Source: Tachypleus tridentatus (taxonomy: Eukaryota > Arthropoda > Merostomata > Xiphosura > Limulidae). From it: DNA of 64,000 bases. The position numbers and the translations under genes were made by a program. This document shows, one piece after another, positions 36,340 to 47,384 of this stretch. Position 1 is the first letter of the stretch; each line of letters starts with the position of its first letter. Below the pieces are notes generated by a model that was not told where the DNA came from, did not search any database, and was given only the letters and a program-made list of their open reading frames with translations. The stretch covers positions 148,797,592 to 148,861,591 of the forward strand of contig NC_134832.1 in NCBI RefSeq assembly GCF_004210375.1. The letters run 5' to 3'.

Positions 36340-36485
36340 ACTGACCACAAGGAAGAGAGCTATTCTGTAGTGCCTCACCATCCACCACCCAAGATGTGGG
36401 ATTGACTCTCATCCTTGTAAAGCGCTCACGATTTAAAATGCAGGGTATGCTTTATGGTATCACATTGATTCGAACTCGGCTTGCC
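36340..36485 (-). mobile_element. SINE A relic, antisense, strongly diverged
   Basis: TGTGGGATTGACTCTCATCC, TTGTAAAGCGCTCACGATTT and GATTCGAACTCGGCTTGCCA line up with the antisense middle and B-box part of SINE A. Both ends are lost. Confidence 0.55.
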
Positions 36486-36534
36486 AGTGCTAAATTCCAG
36501 AGCTATATCACAGATTATTTCCAGTCAAAGCCAA

Positions 36535-36635
36535 GCTTAAAAGCTTAGAACACAAAATTCGAAGTTCGATTCCCTGCGTTGGGTAAAGTGTAGACAGCCA
36601 ATTGTGTAATTTGCACTAAAAACAAACAATCTATC
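36535..36635 (+). mobile_element. SINE B-like copy, sense, diverged
   Basis: AAATTCGAAGTTCGATTCCC (B box AGTTCGATTCC), GACAGCCAATTGTGTAATTT and GCACTAAAAACAAAC tail match the SINE B 3' portion. Confidence 0.6.
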
Positions 36636-36711
36636 AATAGACGAACCCGCGTACAAAATATTTTAAAAGAGTAATAAAACTGAAACAGTATCTTAACTAC
36701 AATTGTCTATT

Positions 36712-39700
36712 GAAGGTTGATCTGTTTGTGTTGTACATCTTCTAAAGGTTGATTAGTTTGTGTTGTACATCTTCTAAAGGTTGATCAATTTGTGTTGTAC
36801 ATCTTCTAAAGGTTGATCAGTTTGTGTTGTACATCTTCTAAAGGTTGATCAATTTGCGTTGTACATCTTCTAAAGGTTGATCAGTTTGCGTTGTACATCT
36901 TCTAAAAGTTGATCAATTTGTGTTGTACATCTTCTGAAGGTTGATCAGTTTGTGTTGTACATCTTCTAAAGGTTGATAAATATGTGTTATCCGTCTTCTA
37001 AAGGTTGATCAATTTGTGTTGTCCATCTTCTAAAGGTTGATCAGTTTGTGTTGTACATCTTCTAAAGGTTTATCAGTTTGTGTTGTACATCTTCTAAAGG
37101 TTGATCAGTTTGCGTTGTACATCTTCTAAAGGTTGATCAATTTGCGTTGTACATCTTCTAAAGGTTGATCAGTTTGCGTTGTACATCTTCTAAAAGTTGA
37201 TCAATTTGTGTTGTACATCTTCTGAAGGTTGATCAATTTGTGTTGTACATCTTCTAAAGGTTGATCAGTTTGTGTTGTACATCTTCTAAAGGTTGATCAG
37301 TTTGTGTTGTACATCTTCTAAAGGTTGATCAGTTTGTGTTGTCCATCTTCTAAAGGTTGATCAATTTGATCGTTGTACATCTTCTAAAGGTTGATCAGTT
37401 TGCGTTGTACATCTTCTAAAAGTTGATCAATTTGTGTTGTACATCTTCTGAAGGTTGATCAGTTTGTGTTGTACATCTTCTAAAGTTGATCAATTTGTTG
37501 ATAAGGTTGATCAGTTTGTGTTGTACATCTTCTAAAGGTTGATAAATGTGTGTTATCCGTCTTCTAAAGGTTGATCAGTTTGTGTTGTACATCTTCTAAA
37601 GGTTGATCAGTTTGTGTTGTACATCTTCTAAAGGTTGATCAGTTTGTGTTGTCCATCTTCTAAAGGTTGATCAATTTGCGTTGTACATCTTCTAAAGGTT
37701 GATCAGTTTGCGTTGTACATCTTCTAAAAGTTGATCAATTTGTGTTGTACATCTTCTGAAGGTTGATCAGTTTGTGTTGTACATCTTCTAAAGGTTGATA
37801 AATATGTGTTATCCGTCTTCTAAAGGTTGATCAATTTGTGTTGTCCATCTTCTAAAGGTTGATCAGTTTGTGTTGTACATCTTCTAAAGGTTGATCAGTT
37901 TGTGTTGTACATCTTCTGAAGGTTGATCAATTTGTGTTGTACATCTTCTAAAGGTTGATCAATTTGTGTTGTACATCTTCTAAAGGTTGATCAATTTGTG
38001 TTGTTCATCTTCAAAAGGTTGATCAAATTGTGTTGTACATCTTCTATAGGTTGATCAATTTGCGTTGTACATCTTCTAAAGGTTGATCAGTTTGCGTTAC
38101 ACATCTTCTAAAAGTTGATCAGTTTGTGTTGTCCATCTTCTAAAGGTTGATCAATTTGCGTTGTACATCTTCTAAAGGTTGATCAGTTTGCGTTATACAT
38201 CTTCTAAAAGTTGATCAGTTTGTGTTGTCCATCTTCTAAAGGTTGATAAATTTGCGTTGTACATCTTCTAAACGTTGATCAATTTGTGTTGTACATCTTC
38301 TAAAGGTTGATCAGTTTGCGTTGTACATCTTCTAAAGGTTGATAAATGTGTGTTATCCGTCTTCTAAAGGTTGATCAGTTTGTGTTGTACATCTTCTAAA
38401 GGTTGATCAGTTTGTGTTGTCCATCTTCTAAAGGTTGATCAATTTGCGTTGTACATCTTCTAAAGGTTGATCAGTTTGCGTTACACATCTTCTAAAAGTT
38501 GATCAGTTTGTGTTGTCCATCTTCTAAAGGTTGATCAATTTGCGTTGTACATCTTCTAAAGGTTGATCAGTTTGCGTTATACATCTTCTAAAAGTTGATC
38601 AGTTTGTGTTGTCCATCTTCTAAAGGTTGATAAATTTGCGTTGTACATCTTCTAAACGTTGATCAATTTGTGTTGTACATCTTCTAAAGGTTGATCAGTT
38701 TGCGTTGTACATCTTCTAAAAGTTGATCAATTTGTGTTGTACATCTTCTAAAGGTTGATCAGTTTGCGTTGTACATCTTCTAAAAGTTGATCAGTTTGTG
38801 TTGTCCATCTTCTAAAGGTTGATAAATTTGCGTTGTACATCTTCTAAACGTTGATCAATTTGTGTTGTACATCTTCTAAAGGTTGATCAGTTTGCGTTGT
38901 ACATCTTCTAAAGGTTGATAAATGTGTGTTATCCGTCTTCTAAAGGTTGATCAGTTTGTGTTGTACATCTTCTAAAGGTTGATCAATTTGTGTTGTACAT
39001 CTTCTAAAGGTTGATCAGTTTGCGTTGTACATCTTCTAAAGGTTGATCAATTTGCGTTGTACATCTTCTAAAGGTTGATCAGTTTGCGTTGTACATCTTC
39101 TAAAAGTTGATCAATTTGTGTTGTACATCTTCTGAAGGTTGAACAGTTTGTGTTGTCTATCTTCTAAAAGTTGATCAGTTTGTGTTGTACATCTTCTAAA
39201 GGTTGATAAATATGTGTTATCCGTCTTGTAAAGGTTGATAAATATGTGTTATCCGTCTTCTAAAGGTTGATCAATTTGTGTTGTCCATCTTCTAAAGGTT
39301 GATCAATTTGCGTTGTACATCTTCTAAAGGTTGATCAGTTTGTGTTGTACATCTTCTAAAAGTTGATCAGTTTGTGTTGTACATTTTCTAAAGGTTGACC
39401 AATTTGCGTTGTACATCTTCTAAAAGTTGATCAATTTGTGTTGTACATCTTCTAAAAGTTGATCAGTTTGCGTTGTACATCTTCTAAAGGTTGATCACTT
39501 TGTGTTGTACATCTTCTAAAAGTTGATCAATTTGTGTTATACATCTTCTAAAGGTTGATCAGTTTGTGTTGTACATCTTCTAAAGATTGATCAATTTGTG
39601 TTATACATCTTCTAAAGGTTGATCAATTTGCGTTGTACATCTTCTAAAGATTGATCAATTTGTGTTGTACATCTTCTAAAGATTGATCAATTTGTGTTGT

Positions 39701-39898
39701 CCGTATTCTAAACGTTGATCAATTTGTGTTGTCCGTCTTCTAAAGGTTGATCAATTTGCGTTGTACATCTTCTAAAGGTTGATCAATTTGTGTTGTACAT
39801 CTTCGAAAGGTTGATCAATTTGCGTTGTACATCTTATAAAGGTTGATCAATTTGCGTTGTACATCTTCTAAAGGTTGATCAATTTGTGTTGTACATTT
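36712..39898 (+). repeat. 32-bp minisatellite, about 99 units
   Basis: Units read GGTTGATCAGTTTGTGTTGT then ACATCTTCTAAA. Sequence classes alternate: TTGATCAG or TTGATCAA, GTGTT or GCGTT, TACATC or TCCATC, and a distinctive GATAAATATGTGTTATCCG unit that recurs at irregular intervals. Runs of the same class order recur, for example 38056-38260 and 38430-38630, indicating block duplication. TTGATCAA is palindromic. No coding potential. Confidence 0.97.
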
Positions 39899-40204
39899 GT
39901 GTTGAATTTTTTAAATTCTGAAATTATGTATGAAATTAAAAGATGGGTCCAATTTCTGTCACGTCATGACATTCTTCATGTCATCCTATATCACTGTGTC
40001 AAGTTGGGTGCTGACTGATCAGGACATGAGGAAACGTACAAGGAACAGATATGAAATGACAGTTATATGACCGCGTATATCTTTTTCCCGGACACACACT
40101 TTATTTTTTATATAGTAGACTTCACTATCACTGTGATAAAATACAATATAACATAATATGACTCACAACATTTCACCGTCAATGTCTTATACAAGAATAC
40201 ACTA
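39899..40204. other. spacer, no gene seen
   Basis: Single-copy DNA separating the 32-bp and 53-bp arrays; nothing recognised. Confidence 0.4.
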
Positions 40205-40935
40205 ACAGGGTTTCCTGCAACTCCGTATTACTGCCATCTGTTATAAGGATACACTATCAGGGTTTTGTATAATACCGTATTACTGCTATTGTCAGATACA
40301 AGAATACGCCGTAGGGGGTTGGTAGAAAACCGTATTACTGTTGTCAGATACAAGGACACATCGTAAGGTTTTGTATAACACCCTTTTACTGCTATTGTTA
40401 AATACAAGGACACACCGTAAGGTTTTGTATAACACCCTATTACTGCTATTGTTAAATACAAGGACACACCGTAGGGGGTTGGTAGAAAACCGTATTACTC
40501 TTGTGTGATACAAGGTTACACTGTAGAGGTTTGTATAATACCGTATTACTGCTATTGTCAGATACAAGAATACACCGTAGGGGGTTGGTAGAAAACCGTA
40601 TTACTCTTGTGTGATACAAGGTTACACTGTAGAGGTTTGTATAATACCGTATTACTGCTATTGTCAGATACAAGAATACACCGTAGGGGGTTGGTAGAAA
40701 ACCGTATTACTCTTGTGTAATACAAGGTTACACTGTAGAGGTTTGTATAACACCGTATTACTGCTATTGTTAAATACAAGGACACACCGTAAGAGTTTGT
40801 ATAACACCGTATTACTGTTGTCTGATACATGGATACGCTTTAGGAGTTTTTTTATAACACCGTATTACTGTTGTCAGATACAAGGATACACTGTATGGAT
40901 TTTGTATAGCACCGTGCTACTGTTGTCTGATACGA
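40205..40935. repeat. 53-bp minisatellite, about 14 units
   Basis: Units contain CCGTATTACTGCTATTGTCA, GATACAAGGATACACCGTA and GGGTTTGTATAA. A 106-bp dimer (a GGGGGTTGGTAGAAAA unit plus a TAGAGGTTTGTATAAT unit) is repeated three times between about 40450 and 40740. Minus-strand frames of 70-90 codons arise from the repeat and are not genes. Confidence 0.93.
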
Positions 40936-41880
40936 GTTTTAAATGTTTGACCAAATAGTTTTGTATTTTCGCCGAATAACAATGAAAACAAGCATTTCCA
41001 GATGTCACATGCTTCAGTGAATATCTGTTTTTGTGTCTGCGATCAGATGGTTGTATTATAATAATTTTACTATGGATAGAAACGTAGTAGCTAAGAGTAT
41101 AAACTTTTCACATGCTGTTTTCATGTTCTAGCCTGTTCACTGCTTCAACACAAGACATTCTATTTCGGGTTCGATATGAAGGCACTCACGAAGCTACGTA
41201 CACGTTTACTAAACACCATTGTCTTCTATCGATTTGTTTTCATAAACAATTTTCCTATCCCGATTTTAATGTAAACAAATACAAGTTAGGACGAAAATAA
41301 AAATATGGATGAAACATTTATACGATTTGTGGAACAGTTAATTAATTATTGGAACTTTGCGTGTTTGTGAAAACAGAAACAAATGTGTTCACACCAGTGA
41401 CCGGCCGTCAGGCTTAGTGACACACTTAACCACATAAAGAGAGCACCGCGCTAGAAGACAAAATCCAAAAAGATCACCACTGCTGAGTAAACTCGCCAGC
41501 TGCTGGTAAACGTTTACAGCACACCGAAACGCTCGTTTCATTGACATAAGACTAACCGTAATGATCGTCTTTCGAGTGTGTTTATAGTTCAGTGTCCCGT
41601 GTCTCGTGCATCGACATTCCAGTAACGTTTTGACCAGTTTTCTTTAAAAACTTCGTCGAGAAAAATCCACTAGGTGGCGCATCTTAGAACCTTTAACCAT
41701 TTATTCTAGGCTATTGACGAGTTAAGAGAAGATCAGATGCAATTGTTTTAAGAGGGTGGAAGACGATGAATGTTATTGAAACATCGTCTTGACATCAAAA
41801 TAAAGTCGAGATTAGTTAAGGTGAATAGAAACTCGTGCCTGTTTTACTGCTCATGAACAGTAACAAAAACGTAGCCAAAA
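40936..41880. other. upstream region of the putative secreted-protein gene
   Basis: Single-copy DNA richer in CpG from about 41400 to 41700 than its surroundings. It would hold the promoter and 5' UTR if exon 1 at 41881 is the true first coding exon. An arthropod initiator-like TTCAGTG occurs near 41587. I see no TATA box at a fitting distance, so no start site is assigned. A CTCF-like site lies at 41667-41680. Confidence 0.35.
41667..41680 (+). promoter_or_regulatory. CTCF-like motif
   Basis: CCACTAGGTGGCGC closely matches the CTCF core shared by insects and vertebrates (CCACNAGRTGGCGC-like). It lies about 200 bp upstream of the inferred first coding exon. Sequence match only. Confidence 0.45.
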
Positions 41881-41959
41881 ATGTACCATCTTGTAATTTG
41901 TTTCCTGCTGTGTGAATCTTTTATTGTACAAACGATCAGTTTTCCCGCTGCGGCTATGC
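41881..41959 (+). CDS. putative exon 1 of secreted protein (signal peptide)
   Basis: ATG at 41881 in a good context (AAAAATGT, A at -3) opens 26 codons plus one base. The residues form a signal peptide: MYHLVICFLLC, a hydrophobic core through SFIVQTISF, and PAAAM with small residues suited to signal peptidase. Coding ends exactly at C|GTAAGT, a consensus splice donor at 41960. The leftover single base (phase 1) fits the acceptor at 56351, giving CTG (Leu) across the junction. The ORF is too short to stand out on length alone. The join to the 56-kb exon is inference; one chance in three for phase agreement, and other exons could intervene. Confidence 0.55.
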
Positions 41960-42129
41960 GTAAGTATTCCCGCTTTAAATATACCTTTTTATACTAAAAA
42001 TACGTAGTTAGACAGATTCTCAAATGAAGGTTTTACAACATTTATATATTACAACTTACCAAAGTTTCAAGAAAACAACTTATGAAATGTTTTCAGTTTC
42101 TTATCGTATATACTTCAGGTAAGATAGGA

Positions 42130-42545
42130 TATAATCATAAACGTTCAGGTAAATGTTATTATTATATGCAGGCTATAAATCTAGTCGTTTTATTATTTCG
42201 TTTAAGTATATTGTAGAGTTACAAACATTCAGGTACATATTAGTATGTGTGGGACTATAAACCCATACGTTTAGATACATGCAATAAGTGGGTGTGGAGC
42301 TATAAACCTAGACATTTTTGTCGTATTTTATTAGGATGTACAGAACTATAAAACCAGACAATTTTGTTGTGTTTTATTAGTATGTGTACAGCTATAAACA
42401 TATACAATTTTGTTGTGTTTTATTAGTATGTGTACAGCTATAAAACTAGACAGTTTTGTTGTGTTATATTAGTATGTGTACAGCTATGAATCTAGACATT
42501 TTAGTTGTGTTTAATTAGTATCTACAGAGTTATAAGCCTTCTCGT
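42130..42545 (+). repeat. degenerate tandem repeat, about 50-bp units
   Basis: Seven to eight decayed units of TTTTGTTGTGTTTTATTAGT, ATGTGTACAGCTATAAA and CTAGACA. The middle units (42350-42500) are most alike; outer ones are worn. A 68-codon frame at 42505-42711 partly overlaps the end and is not supported. Confidence 0.8.
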
Positions 42546-42727
42546 TTCATTATTGTATTTAGCAATGTTTAGGTCCATGAACATATACACATTTATTGTA
42601 TTTGTTTTAATAAGCATTTGCCTCGAGGTTTACCTTGAATCAGGTGTTACTTTGGTCGCAAACCAATATTCGATTCCAAACTTGATAACAAATGGCATAA
42701 ATCAGATGTAAACTTTTTAGTTTCTTT

Positions 42728-42985
42728 CTTTTCCGCTTTCCTGACTCGCAATCTGTAGGACGCCGGGTTCGAATCTCCGTCACACCAAATATGCTCGCCC
42801 TTTCAGCCGTGAGAGCGTCATAATGTTACAGTCAATCCCACTATTCGTTGGTAAAAGAGTAGTCCCAGAGCTGGCAGTGGGTGGTGATGACTAGCTACTT
42901 CCCCTTTAGTCTTGCACTGCTAAATTAGGAACGAACGGATAACGCTTCTGTAGCTTTGCGCGAAATTCAGAAACAAACACCTACA
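42728..42985 (+). mobile_element. SINE A, 5'-truncated, sense
   Basis: Starts near CTGACTCGCAATCTGTAGG, with B box GGGTTCGAATC, CACACCAAATATGCTCGCC and the body to GCGCGAAATTCAGAAACAAAC. The first tRNA-like 30 bases (A box) are missing. Its tail runs directly into the 29-bp minisatellite. Confidence 0.9.
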
Positions 42986-43290
42986 TTCCTCTGGTATATA
43001 AACAAACATCTACATTCCTCTGATATATAAACAAACACCTACATCCCTCTGGTATATAAACAAACACCTACATTCCTCTGATATATAAACAAACACCTAC
43101 ATCCCTCTGGTATATAAACAAACACCTACATCCCTCTGGTATATAAACAAACACCTACATCCCTCTGGTATATAAACAAACACCTACATCCCTCTGATAT
43201 ATAAACAAACACCTACATCCCTCTGGTATATAAACAAACACCTACATCCCTCTGGTATATAAACAAACACCTACATTCCTCTGGTATATA
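42971..43290 (+). repeat. 29-bp minisatellite, 11 units, at a SINE tail
   Basis: Eleven units of AAACAAACACCTACATCCCT then CTGGTATAT (CTGATATAT and CATTCC variants). The first unit starts with the AAACAAAC tail of the SINE A copy just upstream. Confidence 0.97.
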
Positions 43291-43544
43291 CTCTTTATCT
43301 GTTCACCAGCTATCTTTCAGTCTATTTGTTTCTTTCAGTTTTTATACGCTTGTCTTCCAACCCATCTGCTATGTTGTTGTTTTTTCACTTTCCTTATGTG
43401 TATATATTTACAAATCCTTCTGACTTTTTCATAATATATAATATTCTCTGTTTATTATATTACGTTTTTTATATAGCTATATTTTTTACGTTCGTGTTGT
43501 GTTAACATTTGTGAAGAATCACACATACTGTAACCCTTGTTATT

Positions 43545-43853
43545 TAATAGTTGTAGATGTTTGTTCATTTTGAATTTTTGAATTTCGCACAAAGCTACAC
43601 GAGGGCTATCTGCGCTAGCCGTTCCTAAATTAGCAGTGTAAGACTAGAGGGAAGGCAGCTAGTCATTACCACCCACCGCCAATTCTTGGGCTACTCTTTT
43701 ACCAACAAATAGTGGGATTGACTGTCACATTATAACGCCGCCGCGGCTGAAAAGGCGAGCATGTTTGGTGCGACGGGGATGCGAACTTGCGACCCTCAGA
43801 TTACGAGTTGCGCACCTTAACCCATCTGGCCATGCCGGGCTAATAGTTGTAGA
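43545..43853 (-). mobile_element. SINE A, full length, antisense, 13-bp TSD
   Basis: Complete antisense SINE A, from GAATTTCGCACAAAGCTACA to CATGCCGGGC. A perfect target-site duplication TAATAGTTGTAGA flanks it (43545-43557 and 43841-43853). A 64-codon frame across it is not a gene. Confidence 0.95.
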
Positions 43854-44706
43854 AAGGAAGGTACATGTATCATTTAAAGTTAAAATTGTTAGGCCTATCA
43901 TCAAACGAGTGCAAAGCAAAAACCTTTAAAAGGTTTTTTTTAATAATTGATTCTAGGGATGAAAATCGTCATTAAAGGCAAAAAGAGAGGGTAAAAAGTA
44001 TCATTGTCTCTGTCAAAAGAAATTTTATGTGTGAACATGTAAATATTCGGAAAACATGTATCGAGAAGCTTCGTTGAATATATTACTTGGATTCCCTTTT
44101 AGAGTGATTTCACAAGATACATTGTTGGCTAAACTGTTAAACTTAAGAATCAAATTTAAGGAAAGATCATGAGTCGTGCACAGAAACGACGGTTTTCTCA
44201 GATGTTCTGAAACACATTACTCGCTATTTAGGTCAATAGCACGCCGGTTACGTCACTATTTTTGAAAGTAGAAAGAGTTGATACGGAGATCGTGTTGTTA
44301 TTAAACACTAGCCAAATAAACAGTGTTGTATATAAATAGTGTTATCAATTCCGAGCTATGACGTTGACCTTTGTGAATAAACATAGGTAACAGGATGAAC
44401 AGAGCGATAGTTTGTAAGAAAATTTGGTGCACTACAAATCTATTGTTTGTATGTTGAATAGCACGTGTACTGAAGCTTATTTTAATAGCACAATGACTAA
44501 ATTACTATAAATATTTTTTGCTTGTGGTGAGAACACGATTAGAGCATTCGCTGTCACCTATTTCTGAGTCTCCTTCTCTGCTAGCAAGTTATTTGTAGAT
44601 TGATTAATAAATAAGCTGCTACAATGGCTGTCATCTTAATCACGAACCCCTTACCCACACGCATACGTCTATAGAATATTCCTTTCATTTGGCGCAAGTT
44701 TAAGAT
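43854..44706. other. intronic spacer, nothing recognised
   Basis: Single-copy AT-rich DNA without clear exon, element or repeat. Confidence 0.4.
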
Positions 44707-45014
44707 AGATCACATGCTTTGTTTGTTTGTTTTGAATTTCGCACAAAGCTACTCGAGGGCTATCTGTGCTAGCCGTCCCTAATTTAGCAGTGTAAGACTA
44801 GAGGGAAGGCAGCTACTCATTACCACCCACCGCCAACTCTTGGGCTACTCTTTTACCAACGAATAGTGGGATTGACTGTAACATTATAGCGCCCCCATGG
44901 CTGAAAGGGCGAGCATGTTTGGCGCGAAGGGGATGCGAACCCGCGACCCTCAGATTACGAGTCGCACGCCTTAACACGCTTGACCAAAGCGGGCCCAGAT
45001 CAAGATCACATGCT
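44707..45014 (-). mobile_element. SINE A, full length, antisense, 12-bp TSD
   Basis: Complete antisense SINE A with TTTGTTTGTTTG tail and GCCAAAGCGGGCCC head. A perfect AGATCACATGCT target-site duplication is at 44707-44718 and 45003-45014. High similarity to the consensus suggests a young insertion. Confidence 0.95.
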
Positions 45015-45678
45015 ATGTCTAGTAGCCGTTTGAGCTCATAAATACAAGTATTATATCAGGGTTAATCAATAGCGCAACATATAATAATTTGGAGTTAAGA
45101 AGTTTTAAAGAGACATTTTAACTGTTATTTATCCACTAGGCGTATCGTTGTTCATTTGAAAGATAGTTTTCATCTGAGCATCGACGGTGGCGATCTCAGC
45201 TTCCACAAGTAAAAAAAATGCGATCAAAAACCGAGTTACGAGTCGACTATCTTTAACCCTGTAATGTAAAGGACTTTAGAAAAACATCATGTCTTAACGA
45301 AAAAAAACACTAGAAAAACACTTTTATCTTAAATGCAAGGAGAAAACAATACGGTCTCAGTGGTGTTCCGAGCGCAAACAGCATGATGTATTTAACGAAT
45401 TGTGCCGACAGTGCAAATTTCTGGTGGTGGTGTAAGAGTGTGGGCCGACTGATTGTGTTTTGGCATAAGGACATGATGAAGGTGATTCAGTTTATGATGG
45501 CAAATATCCCTGTTAAATTATAAACATAGTTAGATCTGGGATATGATTAGGTGAGTATATGATCCATTCAGTATTCTGGAAAAAATATAGATAGGAAGGT
45601 CAAAGTTCAAATATGCTGAAGTGCGTAGTTACAAACAGGGTGGATGGAAATATGGATTTCATCATAAAGCACAAGGAA
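45015..45678. other. intronic spacer, nothing recognised
   Basis: Single-copy DNA; no exon or element that I can support. Confidence 0.4.
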
Positions 45679-45946
45679 GAGCCTGGCATAGCCTGGTGGT
45701 TAAGGTGCTCAACTTGCATTCAGAGAGTCATGGGTTCGAATCGCATCCCCAATCATGTTCACCCCTTAAGACGTGGGGGCGTTATAATGTGATGCCAATT
45801 CCATTATTTCTTAGTAAAGAGTAACAGCAGAGTTGGCAGTAGGTGGCGTTTACTAGTTGCCTTCTCTATAGTCTATCACTTTAAAATTAGGGACAACTAA
45901 CGCAGGTAGCTCTCAGGTAGCTTTGTGTGAAATTCAACAAACACAA
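45679..45946 (+). mobile_element. SINE A, diverged, sense
   Basis: AGCCTGGCATAGCCTGGTGG head, GGGTTCGAATCGC B box, GGGGGCGTTATAATGTGATG, AGAGTTGGCAGTAGGTGGCG and a GTAGCTTTGTGTGAAATTC tail. Many scattered changes indicate age. Confidence 0.85.
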
Positions 45947-45954
45947 TGAAAGTA

Positions 45955-46075
45955 GGGGAGTGTGTGTGTGTGTGTTTCTCATAGCAAAGCCACATCGGAC
46001 CATCTACTGAGCCCACCGAGGGGAATCTAACCCCTGATTCTAGCGTTGTAAATCCGTATACTTACCGCTGTACCG
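45955..46075 (-). mobile_element. SINE B copy, antisense
   Basis: GTGTGTGTGTGTGTTTCTCA, ATAGCAAAGCCACATCGGAC, CCCACCGAGGGGAATCTAAC, GCGTTGTAAATCCGTATAC and TTACCGCTGTACC. It directly follows a SINE A copy. Confidence 0.85.
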
Positions 46076-46079
46076 ATAA

Positions 46080-46316
46080 AAAATTAAAAATAAGGGAGGA
46101 GTTGTCACCATGGTAGACTGTAATCAATAAAACAATGAAAATAAGGTGGAAAGGTAGTTACCATGGTAAACTTTAATCAATAGAACAGTATAAAATTGTG
46201 GAGGAAACTGGTCACCGTGGTAATATTTTAATCTATCGGACAGAGAAAGTAAAGGGTAAAAATGGTCACCATGGTACATTTTAACCTATAGAAGAGGGAA
46301 ATCAGAGGTAAAAGTG
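46080..46316. repeat. degenerate tandem repeat, about 53-58-bp units, 4 copies
   Basis: Four units each contain GTCACCATGGTA (or a one-base variant), then TTTTAATCTATAGAACA-like sequence and a purine-rich AAAATAAGGTGGAAA-like part. Spacing of the CCATGG or CCGTGG marker is about 53-54 bp. Confidence 0.8.
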
Positions 46317-46588
46317 GATGGACTCTGCGATTGCCTGTAGCAAAAAATTACAATTTATTTTGGCATAGTATGAAGTAGGACATAATTTCATTGTAGTTCC
46401 AATGAAAAAATATATTTCTGTACTGTATTAAAATAACGAACTGATTCTAATCTAAGGTGATTACAGTTTGTACACATCAATAATATTTTAGTGTTAAGAT
46501 TAAACACATTATTTCCCATAACCTCTTAAAAACTCAAGTTTTATCTTTATAAGTAACTAACATATGTCTGAGTCATTTGAAAGTATCT

Positions 46589-46697
46589 CACGATGGCTCG
46601 ATGGCAAACTTTAGAGATTATAACCCTAAGTTTTGGAGTTCGATGTTCGCGGTGGACACACCACAAATAGTTCAATGGCCATAACAAGAAACAGACA
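46589..46697 (+). mobile_element. SINE B copy, sense, diverged
   Basis: CACGATGGCTCGATGGCAAA (A-box region), TTATAACCCTAAGTTTTGG, AGTTCGATGTTCGCGGTGG and AATAGTTCAATGGCCATAAC with an AAGAAACAGAC tail. Confidence 0.6.
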
Positions 46698-46984
46698 AAT
46701 CATTTGAAAGTAGGAAACACGGAGAAATGTGTTTTGGCAAGTGTTTAACTTCAATGATGTGTTATATTGTTCTTACTTCTTTAATTTGGCAAGACTGTTA
46801 TTCGTGTTATAAAAAATCCTGCCACGTTCTGTGACTTCACACTCTAGTTCCTTGCTTACGGAAAAACACGTACATCCTGATTACAAGCAACCATTTTACG
46901 CTTTAAAAGTTTATTTTATTAATAATGTGTTTAAACGAGATTCAGATACTAAAGATAATTTGTTTACTTTTTGTTAGTTTTTTA

Positions 46985-47384
46985 TTATTATTAAGCACAA
47001 AACCGAACAATGGGCTACTGGTGATATGCCCAGCACGGTTATCGGAATCCGATTTGTAGAGTTATAAGGGCCTGGCATGGCCTAGCGCGTTAAGGCGTGC
47101 GCTTCGTAATCTGAGGGTCGCGGGTTCGCGCCCGAGTCGCGCCAAACATGCTCGCCCTCCCAGCCGTGGGGGCGTTATAATGTGACGGTCAATCCCACTA
47201 TTCGTTGGTAGAAAAGTAGCCCAAGAGTTGGCGGTGGGTGGTGATGACTAGCTACCTTCCCTCTAGTCTTACACTGCTAAATTTGGGACGGCTAGCACAG
47301 ATAGCCCTCGAGTAGCTTTGTGTGAAATTCAAAAACAAACAAACAGAGTTATAAGTCAACAGACCTGTTGCTGAGCAGATGGGG
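46985..47384 (-). mobile_element. SINE B, antisense, split by a SINE A insertion
   Basis: Left part TTAAGCACAAAACCGAACAA, TGGGCTACTGGTGATATGCC and ATCGGAATCCGATTTGTAG. Right part after the insertion reads TCAACAGACCTGTTGCTGAG CAGATGGGG, the tRNA-like 5' end in antisense. The pieces rejoin across the 11-bp duplication AGAGTTATAAG. Confidence 0.82.
47069..47344 (+). mobile_element. SINE A, full length, sense, inside SINE B
   Basis: GGCCTGGCATGGCCTAGCGC head through GAAATTCAAAAACAAACAAAC. Perfect target-site duplication AGAGTTATAAG at 47058-47068 and 47345-47355. CpG sites are well kept (GGGTCGCGGGTTCGCGCCCG), consistent with a recent insertion. Confidence 0.95.

Noticed and set aside
40228-40830. 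Minus-strand 73-91-codon frames
   Set aside because: Reading of the 53-bp minisatellite.
43725-45824. Short frames at 43725-43919 and 45621-45824
   Set aside because: They read across SINE A copies; peptides such as HARLFSRG and GFESHPQS are SINE translations.
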